Shown piece after piece: positions 1 to 5,120 of a DNA stretch of 10,658 nucleotides. The notes below the pieces were generated by a model, which was not told the origin of the DNA, made no database searches, and worked only from the letters and a program-made list of their open reading frames with translations. The stretch's first letter is position 1. Each line of letters starts with the position of its first letter. Made by a program: the position numbers and the translations under genes. The DNA is taken from positions 1 through 10,658 of the forward strand of contig CAMEUL010000026.1 of the NCBI GenBank assembly GCA_945938205.1. The letters run 5' to 3'. This stretch comes from an uncultured Traorella sp. (GTDB taxonomy: Bacteria > Bacillota_I > Bacilli_A > Erysipelotrichales > Erysipelotrichaceae).

Positions 1-106
1 TGTAGAAGTATTGAATCCCGGAGGAGTTTCAAGCATTCAAATGAAAGAGAAGATTCTGGTTCGTACTCCAAGTCATCAGGTAATGGTTGATGAAAACCAT
101 CTCTAA
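1..106 (+). CDS. 3' end of an unidentified gene upstream of dapH
   Basis: An open frame enters from the left edge and ends at a TAA at 104-106, leaving about 34 C-terminal residues (last residues MVDENHL). The tail is too short and too undistinctive for me to name. Its stop lies 17 bases inside dapH, so the two genes are probably cotranscribed and translationally coupled. By context the gene could belong to lysine/diaminopimelate synthesis, but that rests only on position; the tail matched none of the DapA, DapB or LysA C-termini I know. Confidence 0.6.
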   Translation, partial: VEVLNPGGVSSIQMKEKILVRTPSHQVMVDENHL

Positions 107-740
107 GATCAAAGACGCTGTAAAGAAAACAGAAGTCAGAGTTTATTTGAATGAAAAACCAATTCATTTGAAACATGCTTATCAGTATGTCGTGATCGGT
201 GAATGGAAAGAAATCAAAGAATTTCTTCTTCAACAGAACATTCACGATTATTATGTGGAAACAAAGTGTGTGAACAGTGCTCTTGCACTAAGTGATTTCA
301 AAGAGGAGCAGGTGCGTATTGAACCAAATGCTACAATCCGTGAAAATGTAAGACTAGGTAAAAATACAGTGGTCCTGATGGGCGCTATTATCAATACCGG
401 CTGTGTGATTGGCGATCATACAATGATCGATATGGGCGCGGTGTTAGGCGGCCATGTGATCGTCAAAGAGAATTGTCATATTGGCGCAAATGCTGTGATT
501 GCCGGAGTGCTTGAACCCTATTGCGAAAAAAGCGTTGTCGTTGAGAAGAATTGCTTCATCGGCGCAGGTGCCGTGATCCTTGAAGGTGTGCATATAGGAG
601 AAAGCTGTATAGTAGGTGCTAATGCTGTTGTAAGAGAAGATTTGCCGGATCATTGTGTTGCTGTGGGTGTTCCAGCAAGAATTATTAAAATTAATGAAAC
701 AGAAAATGAATTCATTCAACAGGATCTGAGAGTTTTGTAA
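90..740 (+). CDS. dapH: Tetrahydrodipicolinate N-acetyltransferase (DapH)
   Basis: This cytoplasmic enzyme acetylates tetrahydrodipicolinate with acetyl-CoA, in the acetyl branch of the diaminopimelate/lysine pathway. The protein has 216 residues, slightly shorter than the roughly 236 of the Bacillus enzyme. Residues 1-75 match the DapH N-terminal domain (pattern KEIKEFL, then NSALALSDFK). Residues about 78-200 form a left-handed beta-helix of hexapeptide repeats, with the family hallmarks RIEPNATIRE, INTGCVIGD, TMIDMGAVLGG and a C-terminal GVPARIIK. The MGAVLGG and AVIAGVLEP stretches separate it from generic serine or sugar acetyltransferases. I chose the ATG at 90; a TTG at 87 is also in frame, and neither has a strong ribosome site. 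The start overlaps the upstream gene, which suggests coupled translation. A terminator follows directly. Confidence 0.93.
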   Translation: MKTISKIKDAVKKTEVRVYLNEKPIHLKHAYQYVVIGEWKEIKEFLLQQNIHDYYVETKCVNSALALSDFKEEQVRIEPNATIRENVRLGKNTVVLMGAIINTGCVIGDHTMIDMGAVLGGHVIVKENCHIGANAVIAGVLEPYCEKSVVVEKNCFIGAGAVILEGVHIGESCIVGANAVVREDLPDHCVAVGVPARIIKINETENEFIQQDLRVL

Positions 741-745
741 ACAGA

Positions 746-773
746 GAACAAGGCTTGCTTTGTTCCTTTTTTG
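746..773 (+). terminator. Intrinsic terminator after dapH
   Basis: Arms 746-754 and 757-765 pair over nine positions with one G-T wobble (the real loop is probably four bases), followed by CTTTTTTG. It begins six bases after the dapH stop and separates the dapH unit from purB. Confidence 0.85.
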
Positions 774-786
774 TTCGTAAATATCA

Positions 787-815
787 TTGTTTTTAGATGT
801 GAAATCAAGTAAAAT
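787..815 (+). promoter_or_regulatory. Sigma-A type promoter of purB-fhs
   Basis: A -35 TTGTTT at 787-792 and a -10 TAAAAT at 810-815 are separated by 17 bases. The pair sits between the dapH terminator and purB. No purine riboswitch or PurR-box-like element is evident in the short leader. Confidence 0.65.
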
Positions 816-842
816 AAAAGAGTTAAAGAAGGGGTTGGTAAA

Positions 843-2138
843 ATGTTAAATCGATACTCTCGGCAACAGATGCGAGATATATGGAGCGAAGAAAGCAAAT
901 TCAACGCTTGGCTGAAAGTTGAGATTCTGGCTTGTGAAGCCTGGTCCCAGTTAGGCGAAATTCCAAAAGAAGATGTAGAAAAGCTTTGGAAAAATGCAAA
1001 ATTTGATATCGATCGTATTTATGAAATTGAAAAAGAAACACGTCATGATGTCGTTGCATTTACTCGCTGTGTTTCTGAATCTTTGGGTGAAGAAAAGAAG
1101 TGGATCCATTTTGGTTTGACAAGCACGGATGTTGTTGATACAGCCTATGGTTATTTGTATAAGCAAGCCAATGCCATTTTATTGGAAGATATTGAAAGAT
1201 TCATTGAAATTTTAAGAAAAAAAGCTTTACAGTATAAAATGACACCTATGATGGGAAGAACACATGGTGTGCATGCGGAAATCACATCTTTTGGTTTAGT
1301 GTTTGCTCTTTGGTATGAAGAAATGCAAAGAAATCTGAAACGTTTCAAAGCAGCCTGCACAGACATTGAAGCAGGAAAGATTTCAGGTGCTGTCGGAACA
1401 TTTGCGAATACCCCTCCATTTGTTCAGGATTATGTTTGTGAGAAGTTGGGAATCCAGTCTGCTAAGATCTCAACACAAACCTTGCAGAGAGATCGTCATG
1501 CAGAATACTTTGCAACCTTAGCACTGATTGGTACCAGCCTTGAAAAGATGGCAACTGAAGTAAGACATTTGCAGCGTACAGAAGTTCGTGAAGCAGAGGA
1601 ACATTTCAATCCAGGACAAAAGGGAAGCAGCGCCATGCCACATAAGAGAAATCCAATTGGATCTGAAAACATTTGTGGCTGTTCAAGAATTCTACGAGGC
1701 TATATGAATGCTGCTTATGAGGATGTGCCATTATGGCATGAACGTGATATTTCACATTCTGCTGCTGAAAGGATCATTGCTCCGGATGCGACGGAACTGT
1801 TGGATTACATGCTGAACCGTTTTGGAAACATCCTGGAAAATTTAACTGTATTTGAAGACAATATGAAAGACAACATCAATAAGACTTTCGGTGTTATCTA
1901 TTCACAAAGATTCATGCTGAAACTGATCGAAAAAGGATTTTCAAGAGAAAAAGCCTATGATCTGGTACAACCAAATGCAATGAAAGCATGGAATGAAAAA
2001 ATCAGTTTCAAAGAACTGATGGAAAACAACCCTGAAGTAACTGCACAATTGACACAGGAAGAAATTGATGATTGTTTTGATCCAATGCATCATTTAAAAA
2101 ATGTAGATACTATTTTCAAACGAGTAGGAATTGAATAG
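843..2138 (+). CDS. purB: Adenylosuccinate lyase (PurB)
   Basis: PurB acts twice in purine synthesis: it releases fumarate from SAICAR to give AICAR, and from adenylosuccinate to give AMP. The 431-residue length equals the B. subtilis enzyme and similarity runs end to end. The superfamily signature SSAMPHKRNP begins at S262, with the catalytic serine in the mobile loop at 262-263. The active-site histidines expected from the B. subtilis enzyme, H68 (TRHDVVAF), H89 (WIHFGLTSTD) and H141 (GRTHGVHAE), are all present at the same numbers. The ATG at 843 has a clear AAGAAGGGG ribosome site at 826-834. The fhs start follows the stop by ten bases, forming a purB-fhs operon that joins purine synthesis to its one-carbon supply. 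Confidence 0.98.
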   Translation: MLNRYSRQQMRDIWSEESKFNAWLKVEILACEAWSQLGEIPKEDVEKLWKNAKFDIDRIYEIEKETRHDVVAFTRCVSESLGEEKKWIHFGLTSTDVVDTAYGYLYKQANAILLEDIERFIEILRKKALQYKMTPMMGRTHGVHAEITSFGLVFALWYEEMQRNLKRFKAACTDIEAGKISGAVGTFANTPPFVQDYVCEKLGIQSAKISTQTLQRDRHAEYFATLALIGTSLEKMATEVRHLQRTEVREAEEHFNPGQKGSSAMPHKRNPIGSENICGCSRILRGYMNAAYEDVPLWHERDISHSAAERIIAPDATELLDYMLNRFGNILENLTVFEDNMKDNINKTFGVIYSQRFMLKLIEKGFSREKAYDLVQPNAMKAWNEKISFKELMENNPEVTAQLTQEEIDDCFDPMHHLKNVDTIFKRVGIE

Positions 2139-2148
2139 AGGAGACGTT

Positions 2149-2874
2149 ATGGCAAAGACAGATTTAGAGATTGCTCAGGAAGCAACATTAAAACCCATTC
2201 TTGAAGTGGCACAGAAAATTGATATTGATGAAGATGATCTGGAATATTACGGGAAATACAAAGCAAAATTAAACCTTGATATTCTAAAGAAAAATGAAAA
2301 CAAAAAAGATGGAAAACTGATTCTGGTAACAGCTATCAACCCAACTAAAGCCGGTGAAGGAAAATCTACCACGACGGTAGGTTTGGGAGATGGATTGAAC
2401 CGAATCGGAAAGAAAACTGTCATTGCTCTTCGTGAACCATCTTTAGGTCCGGTATTTGGGTTAAAAGGTGGAGCAGCCGGAGGAGGATACGCTCAGGTTG
2501 TTCCTATGGAAGATCTGAATCTTCATTTTACCGGAGATATGCATGCCATTACAACTTGCAACAACCTGATCAGTACATGTCTGGATAATCATATCCATCA
2601 GGGAAATGAACTGAATATCGATCCAGAAAGAGTCACTTGGAAAAGATGCTTGGATATGAATGATCGAACTCTTCGTCAGATTGAAATCGGTTTAGGACCT
2701 AAATCAAACGGAGTAGAAAGAAAAGATGGCTTCAATATTACTGTTGCCAGTGAAGTCATGGCAGTACTTTGTCTGTCAAGCTCACTCATGGATCTGAAAG
2801 AAAGACTCAGCAATATGCTGATTGCCTACAATAAAGATGGAGATCCAGTTTATGTGAAAGATTTGAAGATCTAA
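2149..2874 (+). CDS. fhs: Formate-tetrahydrofolate ligase, N-terminal fragment
   Basis: This is the part of fhs translated before the premature stop: 241 residues. It holds the P-loop and the glycine-rich GLKGGAAGGGY segment, then VASEVMAVLCLSSSLMDLKERL. It lacks the rest of the nucleotide-binding domain and the C-terminal domains, so it is unlikely to be active alone. Confidence 0.6.
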   Translation: MAKTDLEIAQEATLKPILEVAQKIDIDEDDLEYYGKYKAKLNLDILKKNENKKDGKLILVTAINPTKAGEGKSTTTVGLGDGLNRIGKKTVIALREPSLGPVFGLKGGAAGGGYAQVVPMEDLNLHFTGDMHAITTCNNLISTCLDNHIHQGNELNIDPERVTWKRCLDMNDRTLRQIEIGLGPKSNGVERKDGFNITVASEVMAVLCLSSSLMDLKERLSNMLIAYNKDGDPVYVKDLKI

Positions 2875-2892
2875 GGGGCTTTGGCGCTTGTC

Positions 2893-3819
2893 ATGAAAGA
2901 TGCTATCAAACCAAATCTTGTACAGACTTTGGAAAACAATCCGGCTATCGTTCATGGTGGACCATTTGCCAATATTGCACATGGATGCAACTCTATCCTG
3001 GCAACGAAACTGGCATTAAAATTAGGAGATTATACAGTTACAGAAGCAGGATTTGGTGCTGACTTAGGTGCTGAAAAATTCTTGGATATCAAATGTCGTT
3101 TTGGCGGCTTGAAACCAAATGCAGTTGTCATTGTCGCAACGATTCGTGCCTTGAAACAGCATGGCGGTGTTGCTTTTGAAGATCTGAAAAATGAAAATGT
3201 GGAAGCGATGCTGGAAGGATGTGCAAACCTTGCGAAACATATTGATACTGTCAAACAGTTCCATTTGCCATACATTGTAGCCATCAATGAATTCTCCAGT
3301 GATACACCAAAAGAAGTGGAAGCATTAATCAAATGGTGTAAAGAAAACAACCATCCAATGTCACTGTCTCAAGTATGGGCAAAAGGTGGAGAAGGAGCGA
3401 TTGATCTTGCACAGAAAGTTGTGGAAATCTGTGAACAGGAAAATGATTTCGCACCAATCTATGATGTCAATGATTCCATTGAATCTAAAATTGAAACTAT
3501 TGCGAAAAAAGTTTATGGTGCAGGTAATGTTGTATTTACAGAAGAAGCACAAAAACAGATTGCCATCTATAATGAACTTGGTTGGAACAAAACACCAATC
3601 TGCATGGCAAAATGTCCAACTTCTCTTACCGATGTAGCTACTATTTATGGAGCTCCAAAAGATTTCAGTATTACTGTTCGTGAATTAAGACCTTCTATTG
3701 GAGCAGGATTCATCGTTGCTCTTACAGGAAATGTCATGACCATGCCAGGACTGCCTAAACATCCGGCTGCCCTAGATATGGATATCGATGAGAACGGACA
3801 TATCGTAGGTTTATTCTAA
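2893..3819 (+). CDS. fhs: Formate-tetrahydrofolate ligase, C-terminal fragment
   Basis: After the stop, translation could restart at ATG 2893 (MKDAIKPN, 308 residues) or at TTG 2881 (312 residues). An AAGGGG at 2873-2878 overlaps the stop codon. It lies 14 bases before ATG 2893, which is long, and only two before TTG 2881, which is short, so efficient restart is doubtful. The fragment carries KPNLVQTLE, GGPFANIAHGCNS and VATIRALKQHGG. Confidence 0.45.
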   Translation: MKDAIKPNLVQTLENNPAIVHGGPFANIAHGCNSILATKLALKLGDYTVTEAGFGADLGAEKFLDIKCRFGGLKPNAVVIVATIRALKQHGGVAFEDLKNENVEAMLEGCANLAKHIDTVKQFHLPYIVAINEFSSDTPKEVEALIKWCKENNHPMSLSQVWAKGGEGAIDLAQKVVEICEQENDFAPIYDVNDSIESKIETIAKKVYGAGNVVFTEEAQKQIAIYNELGWNKTPICMAKCPTSLTDVATIYGAPKDFSITVRELRPSIGAGFIVALTGNVMTMPGLPKHPAALDMDIDENGHIVGLF

Positions 3820-3826
3820 AAATTTA

Positions 3827-3848
3827 GGCTGCAATTGCAGCCTTTTTT
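3827..3848 (+). terminator. Intrinsic terminator of the purB-fhs operon
   Basis: GGCTGC at 3827-3832 pairs perfectly with GCAGCC at 3837-3842 across an AATT loop and is followed by six T. It starts seven bases after the fhs stop. Confidence 0.9.
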
Positions 3849-3864
3849 ATGAAAAAAGTGTCAC

Positions 3865-3896
3865 TTAAGTTAACTTCAACTATGGTAATATATAGA
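3865..3896 (+). promoter_or_regulatory. Possible promoter with palindromic operator for the micro-ORFs
   Basis: The perfect ten-base palindrome AAGTTAACTT lies at 3867-3876, overlapping a second palindrome ACTTAAGT at 3863-3870. About ten bases later come -10-like elements (TAATAT at 3886, TATAGA at 3891). Operators centred on GTTAAC between widely spaced -35 and -10 boxes are typical of MerR-family control, but the -35 here is poor and no MerR gene is in view. Confidence 0.3.
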
Positions 3897-3919
3897 TGAA
3901 GAAAGGGAATGTGAAACTT

Positions 3920-4122
3920 ATGAGAACAAATTATAAATTCTATTTGTTTATTCTCATTGTTCACTGTTAGTGATGAAACTTTCAAACATAGAATGTATTC
4001 AATTGTTCCATGAAGACAATTCCATCTACGAATTAGGATTAGATATTATATTTGTGGGTATTGCAATTCTGATCTTGTCAAAGACTGAAGGATTCAAAAA
4101 GAAACTTCTTGATAAGGAATGA
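3920..4122 (+). pseudogene. Small membrane-protein gene, apparently frameshifted
   Basis: ATG 3920, with GAAAGGG about twelve bases upstream, opens a 16-codon frame rich in hydrophobic residues (FYLFILIV) that stops at TAG 3968-3970. The next frame is open from 3937 to TGA 4122. One base restored near 3961 (for example a lost T in TGTTCAC) would join them into about 68 residues with two hydrophobic segments, FYLFILIVSLLVM and IIFVGIAILIL, and a lysine-rich tail. The downstream part has an ATG at 3973 (49 codons) but no ribosome site there. I do not recognise the family. It may be a decayed gene, a sequence error, or just a 49-residue ORF. Confidence 0.4.
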
Positions 4123-4148
4123 AATAATACAAAAAAGAAGGAATCAAT

Positions 4149-4241
4149 ATGAACAGAAATAATGCAATCAAAGCGGTTATAGGATACTTAATAGGTGTTT
4201 TAATATATATTGTAGTGAAATATTTATTGAAATTATATTAA
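4149..4241 (+). CDS. 30-residue single-pass membrane peptide
   Basis: ATG 4149 is preceded by a strong ribosome site, AAGAAGGA, at a good distance. The peptide has a short polar head (MNRNNAIKA), one hydrophobic helix (VIGYLIGVLIYIVV) and a basic tail (KYLLKLY). This is the build of small membrane regulators and of type I toxins, but I recognise no family and see no antisense RNA promoter. It follows the frameshifted small gene by 26 bases and could share its transcript. Function unknown. Confidence 0.5.
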   Translation: MNRNNAIKAVIGYLIGVLIYIVVKYLLKLY

Positions 4242-4265
4242 ACTGAAACGGTTTTGAAATCTCAG

Positions 4266-4297
4266 AAAAAAAGAAGAAACGATTTGCTTCTTCTTTT
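4266..4297 (-). terminator. Intrinsic terminator of folT
   Basis: Perfect ten-base arms lie at 4269-4278 and 4288-4297 around a nine-base loop. Read on the minus strand, the stem ends in an uninterrupted run of U. The upstream arm includes part of the folT stop codon. On the plus strand there is no U-tail after the stem, so it probably serves folT only. Confidence 0.7.
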
Positions 4298-4847
4298 AGT
4301 TAGCACTATTTGGAATAATACGTTTCACAGCTTTTAAAACACTATAAAGTAAGAATACATCAATAGGATACATAACAATATTTTTCACAATACGTGCTGT
4401 GAAATAAACAATAAAGGCATCTCCATACAACATGCTTAGCCAAAGAGGAGTCAGAGTCATGTTGATTAGAAGTACGATGGATAGACGAGCAACCATTACA
4501 CGTTTTATGGACAATGTCTTTTTATAGAAGAAAAGCCCATAAATAAATCCTGTAAGAAATTCATTGAGTGCAAATAAAGGCATATAAGGTCCGGTTGGAT
4601 TTAAGAGCCATTTCAATGTATCACAGATAACTCCTGCGATACCTGCCATGACAGGTCCATAAGTCATTGCACAGCCAGCAAGTGCCAATGAAGAGAAATT
4701 GATTTCAAGCGTTTTTGGAATCACTACGATTTTTCCAAAACTACCTAATACAACATCAATGGCCACAAACAAAGCGGTACCTACCAGATTTTTGACTTGC
4801 TTCATGCCTTTTGCACTGCTTTTAATTTGATCTACAAAGTAATACAT
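4296..4847 (-). CDS. folT: ECF transporter S component, folate type (FolT)
   Basis: This integral membrane protein binds folate and docks on the shared EcfT-EcfA-EcfA' energising module, which is not in this window. The 183-residue length is typical of S components. About six hydrophobic segments are visible, with the family stretches SSLALAGCAMTYGPVMAGIAGVICD (about residues 52-76) and GPYMPLFALNEFLTGFIYGLFFY, then a late ARIVKN. N-terminal lysines face the cytoplasm. ATG 4847 lies eight bases after AAGGAGG. The folate specificity, rather than that of a related vitamin S component, is supported mainly by the THF riboswitch immediately upstream. It is transcribed alone, with its own promoter and terminator. 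Confidence 0.9.
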   Translation of the reverse strand: MYYFVDQIKSSAKGMKQVKNLVGTALFVAIDVVLGSFGKIVVIPKTLEINFSSLALAGCAMTYGPVMAGIAGVICDTLKWLLNPTGPYMPLFALNEFLTGFIYGLFFYKKTLSIKRVMVARLSIVLLINMTLTPLWLSMLYGDAFIVYFTARIVKNIVMYPIDVFLLYSVLKAVKRIIPNSAN

Positions 4848-4855
4848 ATAAAAAA

Positions 4856-4889
4856 CCTCCTTTTCATTCCATTGTCATGAAAAAAGAGG
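4856..4889 (-). promoter_or_regulatory. Candidate SD-sequestering hairpin of the folT leader
   Basis: On the plus strand, 4856-4867 (CCTCCTTTTCAT) is nearly complementary to 4877-4889 (ATGAAAAAAGAGG), with one wobble and one bulge across a nine-base loop. In the minus-strand transcript this buries the AAGGAGG ribosome site of folT. The partner segment can alternatively pair upstream with 4898-4906 (nine bases, TCATGAAAA to TTTTCATGA). The two hairpins exclude each other, as expected of a translational expression platform. Which state ligand favours is not settled by inspection. Confidence 0.5.
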
Positions 4890-4907
4890 CTTTCAAATTT
4901 TCATGAA

Positions 4908-5002
4908 ACAGTGGGATGCGAGATATATACCGCAAGAAAATCTTTTCGCCCGGCTGACAACTCCCCGTTCAGCCAATACTTAACGCATATATCTCTACTC
5001 TG
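4908..5002 (-). ncRNA. Tetrahydrofolate (THF) riboswitch
   Basis: The minus-strand leader of folT reads as a THF riboswitch aptamer. From 5' to 3' it has AGAGTAGA, a stem strand GAGATATAT (4995-4987), the conserved GCGTTAAGT (4986-4978), a stem GGCTGA/TCAGCC (4974-4969 with 4957-4952) enclosing ACGGGGAGTTG, a second A/T-rich hairpin, then GCGGTATATATCTC and GCATCCCACTGT. The 9-bp stem 4987-4995/4920-4928 is perfect, and an outer ACAG/CTGT pair closes the element. Order and core bases agree with the known folT-associated class (Rfam THF). It should lower folT expression when reduced folate is plentiful. Confidence 0.9.
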
Positions 5003-5013
5003 TATACAAAGGT

Positions 5014-5042
5014 ATTATAGAGGAAGTATTAAAAAAAAGCAA
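5014..5042 (-). promoter_or_regulatory. Promoter of the folT riboswitch transcript
   Basis: On the minus strand, TTGCTT (5042-5037) and a perfect TATAAT (5019-5014) are 17 bases apart. Initiation would fall near 5006, just before the aptamer's first stem. Confidence 0.8.
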
Positions 5043-5088
5043 TGATTTGTGCTTGTGACAAAGTTGTAAGTAAAGATTGATTCAAGTA

Positions 5089-5097
5089 TGTTATACT
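5089..5097 (+). promoter_or_regulatory. Extended -10 promoter of the 527-residue membrane-protein gene
   Basis: TGTTATACT is an extended -10 (TG, one base, TATACT at 5092-5097). No -35 is well placed; TTGTAA at 5064 is too far, at 22 bases. The promoter is divergent from that of folT, and an eight-base inverted repeat (5052-5059 and 5101-5108) flanks it. Confidence 0.5.
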
Positions 5098-5105
5098 AGA
5101 GTCAC

Positions 5106-5111
5106 AAGGAG
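5106..5111 (+). promoter_or_regulatory. Ribosome site that selects ATG 5121
   Basis: AAGGAG lies nine bases before ATG 5121 but only three before the in-frame ATG 5115, so 5121 is the better start. Confidence 0.75.
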
Positions 5112-5120
5112 ATTATGTTT

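Larger units (their letters stand above)
2149..3819 (+). pseudogene. fhs: Formate-tetrahydrofolate ligase, interrupted by an in-frame TAA
   Basis: Fhs joins formate to tetrahydrofolate with ATP, giving 10-formyl-THF for purines and initiator fMet. Reading the frame from ATG 2149 (ribosome site GAGGAG just upstream) to TAA 3819 gives 556 codons, the family's usual length, with no indel. The P-loop KAGEGKST covers about residues 67-74. The two family signatures are intact: GLKGGAAGGGY from residue 104 and VATIRALKQHGG from residue 329. The C-terminus ends in the expected GHIVGLF. The only defect is TAA at 2872-2874, codon 242, between DLKI and GALALVMKDAIKPN. Homologues have a sense codon here, as I recall often Gln or Glu; either is one substitution from TAA. 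This could be a real recent nonsense mutation, a sequence error, or a site of reinitiation or readthrough. The frame after the stop is well conserved, so any loss would be recent. Confidence 0.9.

Noticed and set aside
444..719. Minus-strand ORF opposite dapH
   Set aside because: Shadow of a strongly conserved gene; its composition is that of a reverse frame and it lacks a ribosome site.
2131..2148. TTG 2131 as the start of fhs
   Set aside because: It overlaps the purB end and lies before the GAGGAG ribosome site that serves ATG 2149; homologues start with the MAKTD-like segment.
2872..2874. TAA read as a sense codon through a changed genetic code
   Set aside because: TAA is used as the normal stop of dapH, fhs itself, folT, tatD and the 527-residue gene, and no other gene here has an internal TAA.
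3030..3637. Several 60-106 residue ORFs overlapping fhs on both strands
   Set aside because: They mirror the conserved fhs frame and have no own signals or recognisable domains.
4898..4906. TCATGAAAA hairpin as a folT transcription terminator
   Set aside because: The stem is A/T-rich and has no U-tract directly after it, so a translational switch is more likely.
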